This document shows positions 1 through 7,825 of a stretch of 47,565 nucleotides of DNA, piece after piece. Position numbers and translations under genes: made by a program. The DNA comes from a virus. The stretch spans positions 1 to 47,565 of the IMG/VR virus record IMGVR_UViG_3300005618_000026. One strand, written 5' to 3'. The notes beneath the pieces are model-generated. The model did no database searches. It was not told where the DNA came from and was given only the letters and a program-made list of their open reading frames with translations. Within the stretch, counting starts at the first letter, position 1. Every line of letters starts with the position of its first letter.

Positions 1-602
1 ATATCTTTATCAGGAATTGCACCATATTGCTCACCAGTACCAACGCCGGCATCTGAAACAATACGAACTTTTCCAGTAACCTTATACCAAAACTTATAAC
101 CAAATTGTTGAGCTTTCGCATCTAAGAAGTGCAATCCACCCTCAGTTACCTCATACACCAATCCGTTGTGCGGAGTCATCAATAAGTCATTTGCAACTGG
201 ACCGAAGCCACCTCTACGATTTGAATTATTTGGTTCAGGTGTCTTCAACGAACGATTACCAACCGCTTTATCAAAAGTTCCACGATGGAAATATAAAGTT
301 ATTTCATCTTCGCTTTGGCGACCAAACGCAGTGTAAAGTAAAACTTCTGGTGTCCATGTATCAAGCATGGCTTTCATAATGAAACGACGATCCCATTTAG
401 GTTTACTATTATCACCTAAGATTACATCTTGATTATCTGCATAATCATCAATGTTTAAGGTATAATATTCAACTGGAATACCTTTAATCGCGGCCAATTC
501 AGCCATCATACGATCATAGGTTTCTTTTTCACGACTACAAGGATCGGAACTAAATTGTGTCCAATACTTGTCGTAACTAAATGGATCAGACAAACCAGCC
601 AT
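1..602 (-). CDS. gp14: gp14-like neck (head completion) protein, 3' end cut by window edge
   Basis: The reading frame opens at 602 (ATG GCT GGT) and runs off the left edge, giving about 200 residues. The order of conserved pieces follows T4 gp14: a G(I/V)xxxYY motif (GIPVEYYTL), a hydrophobic stretch, an FGxQxxDE(I/V)TL segment (FGRQSEDEITLYF), then LVYEV and a FGYKFWYKVT segment. In T4, gp14 joins gp13 to close the filled head and form the neck to which the tail binds. Gene gp13 lies directly upstream on the same strand. There is no Shine-Dalgarno sequence; a perfect late promoter word ends six bases before the start codon, so the late message should begin almost at the ATG. Family assignment is from recalled sequence similarity and position; fairly sure. 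Confidence 0.8.
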   Translation of the reverse strand, partial: MAGLSDPFSYDKYWTQFSSDPCSREKETYDRMMAELAAIKGIPVEYYTLNIDDYADNQDVILGDNSKPKWDRRFIMKAMLDTWTPEVLLYTAFGRQSEDEITLYFHRGTFDKAVGNRSLKTPEPNNSNRRGGFGPVANDLLMTPHNGLVYEVTEGGLHFLDAKAQQFGYKFWYKVTGKVRIVSDAGVGTGEQYGAIPDKD

Positions 603-608
603 AATCCA

Positions 609-616
609 TATTTATA
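609..616 (-). promoter_or_regulatory. T4-type late promoter TATAAATA for gp14
   Basis: On the minus strand this reads TATAAATA, the T4 late promoter word used by the gp55 sigma factor. Six bases (TGGATT) separate it from the gp14 ATG. By T4 spacing the first transcribed base would be about 603, one base before the start codon. Confidence 0.7.
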
Positions 617-622
617 TGTTTA

Positions 623-1882
623 TCAGCCCGTAAAGAAGTCTGGTGGTTCAGAATACATATGATCATCAACAATTTGCTTCTCAATTTTCTCTCTCAAAGC
701 ATCACCACGATTCAAATACAACTCACCATTAAATGAACTTCCATCAGGGAAAGTCATGTTTTGATATTTTGAACCATTCATACCAACTTGGATCATTGCA
801 TGTGCATATGCCAATTCACGCACTGCTTGATGATTATACATTTTTTCATCAGCAACACGACGATAGCACGACATAGCCATAACACCTTTTGATGATGGTG
901 GAGGACTAATGCGAACTGTATGGTCAAGAGGACTGAAATAAGCCATCATTTTTGTTGTGAACAATGTACGATACATTTCCAATGTTTGCATGCCCATAAA
1001 CCAAGAAACGATGTCTACGGAACCAATACCGCCCCCAATCCATGAACCCCAACGATTATCAAATGATGTTGATGAATTCATAAATCCATAACTTCCGCCA
1101 GCTTGGAATAAACCACCTAATGGAGCAAAAAGCACATTATCTTCATTATTACCATAACCACCAAACATACCTTTGTATAAGGTATCAGTGATTGCTATGA
1201 CATCTGTTGGAACTGTGTAAATTGTTTTGAAAACATAACCATTTTGTTGAGGTTTTACTGATGTGTCACCTTCTGTCCAGAAAGGTCCAATTGCTTGCGG
1301 ATCATATTTCATCTTATCAGTAAAGCAGTGATCAGCAGGAATGTTATCACCGCACCAACTTGGACCAGGATCTGTTTCACATGGGCAAAGATTGCCGGCA
1401 GCATCCAAATATGGATAAGTATGACCATCTGAATGTGCAGTGTCATAAGGTAATGTACATGTTGAAAGCATTGATGGATTAAAATCAGTGGAACATTTAT
1501 TATCATTCCCACCCATACCATCAACAACAATTGTTGGACCATTAAACCCAGGAAGTGGTCTGGACATTGGCGTTCCTGTCATACCAGGAGTACCAGTTGT
1601 TCCTGTAGTTCCAGAAGTACCTGGAGTTACGTGACGCCATTTTCCACCAGTTGGTCCTGGTTGACAAACTTTTCCAGTGCCATCGTAATAAAGCAATTCT
1701 GGACAAATTGCGATCATTGATTCAACATTACCAATTCCACCGGCATGTTCGCCGAAGAAATCGCATGCATGATCAATACAGTCATCAATTTGTGTTGTAT
1801 CAATTAAAACGTCAATGACGGGTTGGCCAAGTCTACGACGGATCCAATTAGCAAGTTCACGTTTTTTCTGATATGGACGCAT
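623..1882 (-). CDS. gp13: gp13-like neck protein with a large Gly/Thr/Pro- and Cys-rich insertion
   Basis: The first 60 residues (RRRLGQPVIDV, then DDCIDHACDFF) match the start of T4-type gp13, and the end matches its C-terminus (YNHQAVRELAYAHA, NGSKYQNM, then FNGELYLNRGDALREKIE and a PPDFFTG tail). T4 gp13 is about 309 residues; this one is 419. The extra length falls roughly at residues 60-225 and holds a collagen-like run of Gly-Thr/Pro triplets (residues 75-115) followed by a segment rich in cysteine; ten Cys lie before residue 230. The gene is one frame with no sign of frameshift. A late promoter variant lies 20 bases upstream and an SD (GAGGG) precedes the ATG. Role: head completion with gp14. 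The insert probably projects from the collar. Confidence 0.8.
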   Translation of the reverse strand: MRPYQKKRELANWIRRRLGQPVIDVLIDTTQIDDCIDHACDFFGEHAGGIGNVESMIAICPELLYYDGTGKVCQPGPTGGKWRHVTPGTSGTTGTTGTPGMTGTPMSRPLPGFNGPTIVVDGMGGNDNKCSTDFNPSMLSTCTLPYDTAHSDGHTYPYLDAAGNLCPCETDPGPSWCGDNIPADHCFTDKMKYDPQAIGPFWTEGDTSVKPQQNGYVFKTIYTVPTDVIAITDTLYKGMFGGYGNNEDNVLFAPLGGLFQAGGSYGFMNSSTSFDNRWGSWIGGGIGSVDIVSWFMGMQTLEMYRTLFTTKMMAYFSPLDHTVRISPPPSSKGVMAMSCYRRVADEKMYNHQAVRELAYAHAMIQVGMNGSKYQNMTFPDGSSFNGELYLNRGDALREKIEKQIVDDHMYSEPPDFFTG

Positions 1883-1901
1883 CTATTAGCCCTCTGAATC
1901 A

Positions 1902-1909
1902 TATTTATC
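1902..1909 (-). promoter_or_regulatory. late promoter variant GATAAATA for gp13
   Basis: Minus-strand GATAAATA, one base off the T4 late word, 19 bases before the gp13 ATG, followed by a GAGGG Shine-Dalgarno. Predicted start of transcription is near 1896. Confidence 0.5.
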
Positions 1910-1910
1910 T

Positions 1911-2459
1911 TTATTTTTCAACACCCAAAGCTTTTTTAACAAGTTTGATTAATTCCCACTTTTGAGTTTTAGCATTCATACTCTCAACATTTGCTGGAAC
2001 TTGAATTTTCAATATCTTTACTGATTGTTTTAATTCTTCCATTGTTATTTTGACCCAATTAACAGTTGCTAGATCAAATGGCAATTCACCAGAAGAAATT
2101 GCTGGAGGAGCAGATGGATTTTCTTCTTTTACAGTTGGTTCTTTATAAATCTCATCAATTTGATCAGCAACATTATGAGGATCACTTTGTGAAATTATTT
2201 TAAACTCATGTTTATTGGTATCTTCAAGTCTAATATCTTGGAATTGAAAATTATTATTTTGTGTCATGCTTGGAATACGATGAAAATCAAATGCAACAGG
2301 TCTTAAAAACTCAAAAGTTATAAGCATGTGATGTGGACCTTCAATCGTTCCACCTGGAAGAATTTGAACTGGTGGCGATCCTTTTTCCCAAATTTTTCTC
2401 AAATTGACACTATAATCCATAATATTATAAAATGTTGCATAATCATTTTTGTCGGACAT
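1911..2459 (-). CDS. hypothetical protein, 182 aa, in the neck/head block
   Basis: I do not recognise a family. The first 100 residues look like a mixed beta domain with a hydrophobic core (PHHMLITFEFLRPVAFDFH). Residues 105-130 are a Pro/Glu-rich linker, and the end (MNAKTQKWELIKLVKKALG) looks like a short helical DNA- or protein-binding unit of the SAP/LEM kind, but that is only a resemblance. It is upstream of gp13 on the same strand and has a clear SD (GGAGA) before the ATG. A structural or assembly role would fit the neighbourhood; that is inference from position only. Confidence 0.6.
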   Translation of the reverse strand: MSDKNDYATFYNIMDYSVNLRKIWEKGSPPVQILPGGTIEGPHHMLITFEFLRPVAFDFHRIPSMTQNNNFQFQDIRLEDTNKHEFKIISQSDPHNVADQIDEIYKEPTVKEENPSAPPAISSGELPFDLATVNWVKITMEELKQSVKILKIQVPANVESMNAKTQKWELIKLVKKALGVEK

Positions 2460-2498
2460 ACAAAATTCTCCAAAAATACAATTATATAGAATAAAATA

Positions 2499-2506
2499 GA
2501 TAAATA
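2499..2506 (+). promoter_or_regulatory. late promoter variant GATAAATA
   Basis: GATAAATA 19 bases before the ATG of the small plus-strand gene at 2526; the predicted leader of about 14 bases contains GGGG as a ribosome binding site. Spacing and leader mirror those of the gp13 promoter on the other strand. Confidence 0.5.
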
Positions 2507-2525
2507 AGATAATTGGGGTCTTAAT

Positions 2526-2840
2526 ATGGCAAGATATGAAAAAACTATTGCAACTAAGGATTTTGTTGTTTCTATTCTTTTAACTTCAACCCCAACTTCT
2601 GTAAGAGACTTATTGCCATCAAGTATTCAAGAACAAATAAATAACCTTATATCATCATCAGACATTCTTGATGGATATATAGTTGGACCAAATGGTTTTG
2701 ATGTTACTCGCGATCATCCTGATGCAGCAATAGAAACAATACCTGCCAACGAAAGATATTTATGTCCAATGGAAAATTGGATTGATCACGTAATAGTTAG
2801 TGGTGCAGGATCTGCTGTTGTACGTATTCTATACAATTAA
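2526..2840 (+). CDS. hypothetical protein, 104 aa
   Basis: A lone plus-strand gene inside a minus-strand virion block, with its own late promoter variant and a GGGG ribosome site. No family recognised. The protein has an amphipathic helical middle (SVRDLLPSSIQEQINNLI), a beta-like end (DHVIVSGAGSAVVRILYN) and no signal peptide or membrane segment. Its 3' end overlaps the convergent gene by 4 bases. Late expression suggests a virion or assembly protein; nothing more can be said. Confidence 0.6.
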   Translation: MARYEKTIATKDFVVSILLTSTPTSVRDLLPSSIQEQINNLISSSDILDGYIVGPNGFDVTRDHPDAAIETIPANERYLCPMENWIDHVIVSGAGSAVVRILYN

Positions 2841-3382
2841 CAATTTCGTAAACAAATAATAAAGTGTGAATTATTACCAAGATCGGATAAACTAAATCCA
2901 TCAACTGGAAATAATTCACTTTCTTTTTCATCTTTCCAATTATTTGTTAAATTGCTGACATATGTTTTACCTGGATACTTATCACCCAATCTTTTCCACA
3001 ACTTAAAACTATGCGGTGATAGATGAGTATCTGATCCTAATTTTCCATATCTATTTAATAATTGCTCATAAATTTGTTGAGCTATACCTTGACCACGATA
3101 TGCATCAATAACGCCAGAAAAATTAATTAAAGGTATACCTTTTGGCTCATACTGGTAAGATACTCTAGCGACAGCTTGACTAGTTTCTTTATCAACAGCA
3201 AATGTAATAAAAAGTCCCATTTGAGCCTGATAGGTTGGAAAATAAAATTTATCGTTTTGATCTAAAGATATTGGCTTTTTTGCAGAAACTATATTAAATC
3301 TTTTTTGAACATCATTTGGATTGACGCTATCACCATCATCATTTGACATTGATGGCATTTCATAAAATACTTTAAAACTCAT
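2837..3382 (-). CDS. GNAT-family acetyltransferase-like protein
   Basis: Residues 85-130 show the acetyl-CoA binding motif of GNAT enzymes: a beta strand, then YRGQGIAQQIYEQLL, which matches R/Q-x-x-G-x-G/A plus helix, followed by HSFKLWKRLGDKY, typical of motif B. The substrate cannot be told. The start overlaps the end of the 3379 gene by 4 bases (ATGA), so the two are translationally coupled. The N-terminus (MSFKVFYE) resembles that of its partner, which looks like a capsid-targeting peptide, but lacks the (L/I)xE cleavage residues. It could be a packaged protein or simply co-expressed. The fold is fairly sure, the role unknown. Confidence 0.65.
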   Translation of the reverse strand: MSFKVFYEMPSMSNDDGDSVNPNDVQKRFNIVSAKKPISLDQNDKFYFPTYQAQMGLFITFAVDKETSQAVARVSYQYEPKGIPLINFSGVIDAYRGQGIAQQIYEQLLNRYGKLGSDTHLSPHSFKLWKRLGDKYPGKTYVSNLTNNWKDEKESELFPVDGFSLSDLGNNSHFIICLRNC

Positions 3383-4287
3383 TCAACTACACCTTTTAAA
3401 ATTTCAGCACTTGGCGCATCAACTTTTTGAATCAACGGATAAATCGCTCTTACTTCTTCTGGTTTCATTGGTCCAGTATTAGAAGCATTTCTTATACCTT
3501 GATTTATACCATATTTTGCAAATGCGTTTGGCATAAGCACACCGTATAATTTTTCTCTTCCTTCTGTTTTTCTTGTAAAAACGTAGAAAGGATATCCGCC
3601 ATACATATTAACATATTGTTGAGGGTCATCAGTTACGCAAAAACGATCCCCTCCATCTTTATTTTTCCAACAAGGCGCCATTGCTTGTTCATTAGTTGAT
3701 ACTTTATAAACTTTAAAATTATCATCCTGAGCAACTAAATTTTGTTTTGTTGTGTCTCTATGTTCACCTGTATCAACAAATGCTCTTAATAACTTTTGAT
3801 GATCAAAAATATAACTTATTACTTCAGCGGCATCACCAGTTTGTGGATTATAGTTTTTTATGAAATCGTATTCTGGACCTTCAGCATGTTTTCCGTCTTT
3901 ATATTTGTCTAATGCTTGTGACATCAAAGAAAATGCTTTTACATAATCCTTATTTTCACCATATTGATATTTTAAACTTTTAATAATGTCATATATTTGG
4001 GCAGGAAGTGTATCCTTTATTTCTTCTTTAGAATATCCTTCACTTTTTGCATATGACAAATATTCTCCAACTTGAGTATTTACTGTTTTAACTATTTCTT
4101 TTGCAATTGGAATAAGAAAATAATGTTTAGGATCATATGTCAAACTTCCAGCAGCTTCTTTTGCTTGCTGAAAAATTAATCTCTTAAAATGTTCAAGTTC
4201 AGGATCCCATGAATATTCATCCCAAGTTGAATTGAGTTGATTTAAAAATGGAGATTCTTTTAGGTAAAATTTCTGAAAAGATTCCAT
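3379..4287 (-). CDS. putative internal head protein, 302 aa, function unknown
   Basis: The N-terminus MESFQKFYLKE lines up with the capsid-targeting peptide of the T4 internal proteins (MKTYQEFIAE), and LKE matches the (L/I)xE rule of the gp21 protease, so cutting after Glu11 is predicted. The rest is soluble. Residues 175-265 include an FCVTD...QYVNMYGGYPFYVFTRK pattern resembling the WCTA-type motif of some uncharacterised phage proteins; I cannot name the domain. A perfect late promoter ends six bases before the ATG, with no SD. The GNAT-like gene follows with a 4-base overlap. Late expression plus targeting peptide suggests packaging and ejection with the DNA; that is inference. Confidence 0.6.
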   Translation of the reverse strand: MESFQKFYLKESPFLNQLNSTWDEYSWDPELEHFKRLIFQQAKEAAGSLTYDPKHYFLIPIAKEIVKTVNTQVGEYLSYAKSEGYSKEEIKDTLPAQIYDIIKSLKYQYGENKDYVKAFSLMSQALDKYKDGKHAEGPEYDFIKNYNPQTGDAAEVISYIFDHQKLLRAFVDTGEHRDTTKQNLVAQDDNFKVYKVSTNEQAMAPCWKNKDGGDRFCVTDDPQQYVNMYGGYPFYVFTRKTEGREKLYGVLMPNAFAKYGINQGIRNASNTGPMKPEEVRAIYPLIQKVDAPSAEILKGVVE

Positions 4288-4293
4288 AGAAGT

Positions 4294-4301
4294 TATTTAT
4301 A
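4294..4301 (-). promoter_or_regulatory. T4-type late promoter TATAAATA, leaderless arrangement
   Basis: Perfect TATAAATA on the minus strand, six bases (ACTTCT) before the ATG at 4287. The predicted first transcribed base, about 4288, is next to the start codon, exactly as at gp14. Confidence 0.7.
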
Positions 4302-4315
4302 TTTTATCATTTAAA

Positions 4316-4351
4316 ACAAAAAACCCACCAGTCCAGAAGACTGATGGGTTT
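4316..4351 (-). terminator. Rho-independent terminator downstream of gp23
   Basis: Read on the minus strand, AAACCCATCAGTC pairs with GACTGGTGGGTTT around the loop TTCTG (13 pairs, one of them G-U), followed by TTTTTTG. It lies 25 bases after the gp23 stop codon, as expected for the strongest late transcript of the phage. Confidence 0.85.
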
Positions 4352-4375
4352 CTTTCTGCTTATAGCAGCGATTGA

Positions 4376-5728
4376 TTAGCGTGAGCCAGCCAATGCACTG
4401 TTACTCAAGTTTACAACCTTGATGAAGCGATAGTAGTTTTCTGAACCCCAAAGTGAATCAAGAATACCGTAACGAGTCATGACACCGATTACTGGTTGGA
4501 ATGATTCAACTTGTGTGGTACGTGAGAACATAACTGGAACGTATGGGCAGTAGATGATACCTGCGTCATTTTCCTTTGGACCCTTGTAGCCAACGACTGC
4601 GTAGTCTTGTGCTGCGAATGAGTCGCGATACAATGTAAAGCGACCAATTGTACCAACCTTTGCGACACCTGAAACTTCAGTATTCAATGAAGAACTGATT
4701 GGTGAGAGCAAGAAGTTTTCCAATGATTCCAATGCTGCAACGACACCTGGGGAAGCGATGACGAAGTTACCTGCACCACGACGTGTTGCGACAGCGATTT
4801 CGTTTGAAGCCTTCAAGAGAACTGTGTACAATGTACGGAACTTCTCTTGTTCCCAGCGACCATCAGCAGTACCGTTAGCATTACCAACAGTGCCGTAGTC
4901 CCATGTCAATACGCCACCTTGGATAGCGCGATAGATGATACGATTCTTGATTTCCAAGTCGATTTCAGCAGCGATTTCATAAGCAAGCAAGTCAGTCAAT
5001 TCTTCTTCAACGTCAACATTGTGCATGTTTGCCAAGTCTTGTTGAGCTTCAAGTGTCCAACGTGCTTTCAACTTACGTGTTGAAGCTGTGATTTCTTTCT
5101 TTTCAATGGTCAAGCCCATTTCACGGATGTTGCCTGATTCTGCATCGCAAACCTTACCATCTGTGTCAAGACGTTCACCGAAACCAGTCAAGTAGCCTTG
5201 TGAACCACCTGAGAGACCTGATGCTGTAATGTCTGCAATCTTGCCGCCAGTGCCTACGCCTGGTTGGTTGCCGTATTGTGCAATTGCTGCGTTACCGGTG
5301 ATACCAGTTCCACTTTGTGAACCTGAGAATTGTGGGTAAACAGTATTGTAGCCAGCTTCAACACCAGTTTGTGGGCCTGATTGGTAGCGATAGCGCAATG
5401 CGTATGCCAAACCAACTGGTGTGAACATTGGTTGAACGCCAACGAGGTCGTTGGTGATCAATTCAGGGAAAACACGCGCAACGAGTGGCATTGCGATTCC
5501 CATGTACTTAGCAACACCTTGGTTGCCGATGATTGCTGGATTGATGGTGCCGTCTGCACAGCCTGCACCAACTTCAGTTGATGTACCACCGTTTTCGTTC
5601 AAGATTTCCTTATGGAACCACTTCTCTTCGTTTTCCAAGAGTTGTGCTGTAAGGACTTGTTTCTTTTCTGACTTGATGTGGGAAATCATTGGTTCCCATT
5701 TTTCAAGTAACATTTCGATATTTTTCAT
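4376..5728 (-). CDS. gp23: major capsid protein (gp23 family)
   Basis: The 450-residue protein matches T4 gp23 through the N-terminal helix (KKQVLTAQLLENEEKW), the VGVQPMFTPVGLAYALRYRY segment, LKARWTLEAQQDLANMHNVD and the C-terminal PVIGVMTRYGILDS. It forms the hexamers of the HK97-fold head shell. The prohead protease consensus (L/I)xE occurs once at the right place: LNE at residues 43-45 followed by Asn-Gly-Gly, so the propeptide is about 45 residues against 65 in T4. Codon use is more GC-rich than in the neighbours, as expected of a highly expressed gene. The scaffold and protease genes lie just upstream, and a strong terminator follows. Confidence 0.96.
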   Translation of the reverse strand: MKNIEMLLEKWEPMISHIKSEKKQVLTAQLLENEEKWFHKEILNENGGTSTEVGAGCADGTINPAIIGNQGVAKYMGIAMPLVARVFPELITNDLVGVQPMFTPVGLAYALRYRYQSGPQTGVEAGYNTVYPQFSGSQSGTGITGNAAIAQYGNQPGVGTGGKIADITASGLSGGSQGYLTGFGERLDTDGKVCDAESGNIREMGLTIEKKEITASTRKLKARWTLEAQQDLANMHNVDVEEELTDLLAYEIAAEIDLEIKNRIIYRAIQGGVLTWDYGTVGNANGTADGRWEQEKFRTLYTVLLKASNEIAVATRRGAGNFVIASPGVVAALESLENFLLSPISSSLNTEVSGVAKVGTIGRFTLYRDSFAAQDYAVVGYKGPKENDAGIIYCPYVPVMFSRTTQVESFQPVIGVMTRYGILDSLWGSENYYRFIKVVNLSNSALAGSR

Positions 5729-5755
5729 GATTGTCTTTCTTTGTAGAAGGGGTTA

Positions 5756-6823
5756 TTATTTTGTGTATTTTGGTTGTACACGTCCGGCCCAATTGTTCAT
5801 TGGGGTTGCTTCCTTCTTAGGGGAAGTCTTTGTTGAAGCATCGGATTTATCACTCTCGTTCAAAATCTTTTTCTTTTGGAATTCAATAGCAGTTGAATCA
5901 GCGATTGGTTTGGCTGGGGTTTGTACAACTGTTTTGACTTCTGGTTTCGCAGATTCTTCAATCTTTTGAACCACTTTTTGTTCTGGTTTAGTTGAAACTT
6001 CGGTTACAATATCACGAATTGATTCGTAATGTGTTTCCAACTTTTCAATTTCAACATCTTCAAGAAGCTTGACAGCCTTTTCACGTTGAGCAGATGTAAG
6101 ACCTTCAGTCAAACTCTTAATCTTCGAGTGGCGTTCTACTTCTCTCTTCTCTTTCTTGAGGACTACTATGTCCTTCATTGATTTTTGAACTTCTGTTTCA
6201 AGACGAGCGATTTCTTCTTTTGCTTCCTTAATTAGCTTGTAACCAGTAGTGTCCAATTTGATGAAATTACCAGAAAATGACTTCATGATACCTTCAACCA
6301 ATGGTTCCAATACTTGAATACGGGCCGCAGACTCCATAATCTCCGCTGGAATAGCTTCTGACAATTTGGCTTCCAAGTATTCGGAAACTTTGTCAATCAA
6401 TCCAACTTTGAATTTTTTAACCTCTTCTACAAGAGCGGCATTTTGATTTGCTTTATATTCTTGTGCTTCTTCCAACAAAATCTTGTTGGCTTCTGCCTTA
6501 AATTTTTCTTTTTCTTCTTCAACTTTTTGCTTCAAAACTTTAGCTTCTTCTAATACTGTAGCTTCAAGTTCTGACTTGTATTTCTCTGCTTCTTCAACTA
6601 GAATCTTTTCATTCTCTGCTGCTTCTGAAAGAAGTGCAGCTTTTGTGGTTTCTAGTTCTTTTTCCTTAGTTGCGTATGCTTCACTAAGAAGTTTTTCCTT
6701 AGCAGAAACACGCGCTTCCACGGTTTCGTTAATAAGGGTACTAATTGATGATTTTGTTGATTCATCTAATTGGCCAGCTTGGATGCCTTCCAATAATGTT
6801 TCAAGTGCGGTCTTGTCAGACAT
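5756..6823 (-). CDS. gp22: prohead core scaffold protein (gp22 family)
   Basis: A 355-residue, highly charged, nearly all-helical coiled-coil protein (long Glu/Lys/Ala heptads at residues 40-150 and 200-260), lying between the protease and the capsid gene as gp22 does in T4. Scaffolds of this family form the core on which the head shell assembles and are then cut to peptides by the gp21 protease; several (L/I)xE sites are present. The C-terminus is low in order but ends in a basic stretch (NNWAGRVQPKYTK), the part that contacts the shell in T4. A late promoter and a strong SD (AGGAG) precede it. Confidence 0.9.
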   Translation of the reverse strand: MSDKTALETLLEGIQAGQLDESTKSSISTLINETVEARVSAKEKLLSEAYATKEKELETTKAALLSEAAENEKILVEEAEKYKSELEATVLEEAKVLKQKVEEEKEKFKAEANKILLEEAQEYKANQNAALVEEVKKFKVGLIDKVSEYLEAKLSEAIPAEIMESAARIQVLEPLVEGIMKSFSGNFIKLDTTGYKLIKEAKEEIARLETEVQKSMKDIVVLKKEKREVERHSKIKSLTEGLTSAQREKAVKLLEDVEIEKLETHYESIRDIVTEVSTKPEQKVVQKIEESAKPEVKTVVQTPAKPIADSTAIEFQKKKILNESDKSDASTKTSPKKEATPMNNWAGRVQPKYTK

Positions 6824-6850
6824 TTCAATAGTCTCCTATTTCTGAAAATT

Positions 6851-6858
6851 TATTTATA
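6851..6858 (-). promoter_or_regulatory. T4-type late promoter TATAAATA for gp22-gp23
   Basis: Perfect TATAAATA on the minus strand with a predicted leader of about 22 bases that contains the AGGAG ribosome site of gp22. It would drive scaffold and capsid synthesis, ending at the terminator at 4316-4351. Confidence 0.8.
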
Positions 6859-6868
6859 TATAATCCGA

Positions 6869-7564
6869 TTAGATATTTCTGAGAAATTTTTGTAACTCAT
6901 TAAGAAATAACTTATTTCGTAATTCCGAGTCTTTTGGAAGTGATTCCAAACTACGTTCTAAACCATTGTAGCATTCAGTGATAAGTCCATTATCACCAAT
7001 GATATATGCTTTATTTTCCAAGATACCTTGGACGAAACCTTGTGGGGCGGATGGATCAGCAACAATATCACTTGCAATCAAATCGCATTGTTGAACTGTC
7101 TTTGATCCATCTTTATTTGCTTGTTCAGCAAGAACACCTAAACAACGTGTTGAAGATCCAATGCGCAATCCTTCTTCTAAGAAAGTTTGTGCAATTCTTC
7201 CTGATGGATTCTTACCAAGAATCTTTGCCTTACCCATGCAATCATTGCCGTTCCAATTAAGTTCGGTAATATAGTGTGAAACTTTATCAAGATTAATTTC
7301 AACACCATCAGGGTGACCCAATTCACCAAATGAACGGAATCCAACTTTTGGATTCATTCTTTCAGTTATGTACTTTTGTACAACTGGTTCCATTAATTGT
7401 TTTGGATACATACGTCCATTGCGATTTTTTACGTTCGCTTGAATGAATGGGCCGGTAATGTAATAGGTGCGTTCTTTTGTGCCGTCTTCATTCTCAATCG
7501 TTTCAATCAAACGTGTGAGTGGAACTGCATCAAAATCTTTAGCTTCAACAATTAGTTTTAGCAT
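6869..7564 (-). CDS. gp21: prohead core protease (gp21 family)
   Basis: At 231 residues it is close to T4 gp21 (212). The N-terminal half carries GPFIQANVKNRNGRMYP and GELGHP; His84 is the likely catalytic histidine. The Ser of the GSSTRCLG loop (Ser137 or Ser138) is the likely nucleophile, as in the herpesvirus-like serine proteases of this family. It cuts scaffold, capsid and internal proteins after (L/I)xE during head maturation. ATG at 7564 is chosen because it follows AAGGCG; the ending lies inside the gp22 leader region. It is transcribed with gp20 and the two small genes before it. Confidence 0.93.
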   Translation of the reverse strand: MLKLIVEAKDFDAVPLTRLIETIENEDGTKERTYYITGPFIQANVKNRNGRMYPKQLMEPVVQKYITERMNPKVGFRSFGELGHPDGVEINLDKVSHYITELNWNGNDCMGKAKILGKNPSGRIAQTFLEEGLRIGSSTRCLGVLAEQANKDGSKTVQQCDLIASDIVADPSAPQGFVQGILENKAYIIGDNGLITECYNGLERSLESLPKDSELRNKLFLNELQKFLRNI

Positions 7565-7576
7565 GCGTGTTTCGCC

Positions 7577-7783
7577 TTATTTTTTGCTTTCATCTGCCAA
7601 CTTACTTGCGTCGGATGCGATTTTCTCGGCATCTGCATTAAGTTTTTCAACTACTGCTGGTTTTCTATTATTTATAGCGTTTTGCAGTGCTCCACGTACA
7701 ACAAGAGGAAATTGTTCATCGGCAGTGCGATAATCATTCTTTCCAAGTGCTGATAACCATTTCTTAATTGCTTCGTCAAACAT
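7577..7783 (-). CDS. small prohead core protein candidate (gp67/gp68 position)
   Basis: A 68-residue protein starting MFDEAIKKWLSALGKN. The ATG at 7783 is preferred over one 30 bases upstream because an AAGGAA ribosome site sits 7 bases before it. The sequence is helical and charged (Ala/Lys/Asp-rich), with no Cys. In T4 the small core proteins gp67 and gp68 are encoded exactly here, between portal and protease. Position and composition suggest a core role; sequence similarity to either T4 protein is not evident to me. Confidence 0.6.
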   Translation of the reverse strand: MFDEAIKKWLSALGKNDYRTADEQFPLVVRGALQNAINNRKPAVVEKLNADAEKIASDASKLADESKK

Positions 7784-7825
7784 TTTATTTCCTTGTGTTT
7801 TTATTATAATCAAACGTTATTTTAA

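Noticed and set aside
1309-1542. Minus-strand frame of 77 codons inside gp13
   Set aside because: It is a shifted frame over the gp13 insert; the gp13 frame itself is continuous, so no frameshift is needed.
4847-5969. Plus-strand frames of 78 to 172 codons opposite gp23 and gp22
   Set aside because: They are mirror frames of the highly biased codons of the capsid and scaffold genes, without ribosome sites or recognisable protein features.
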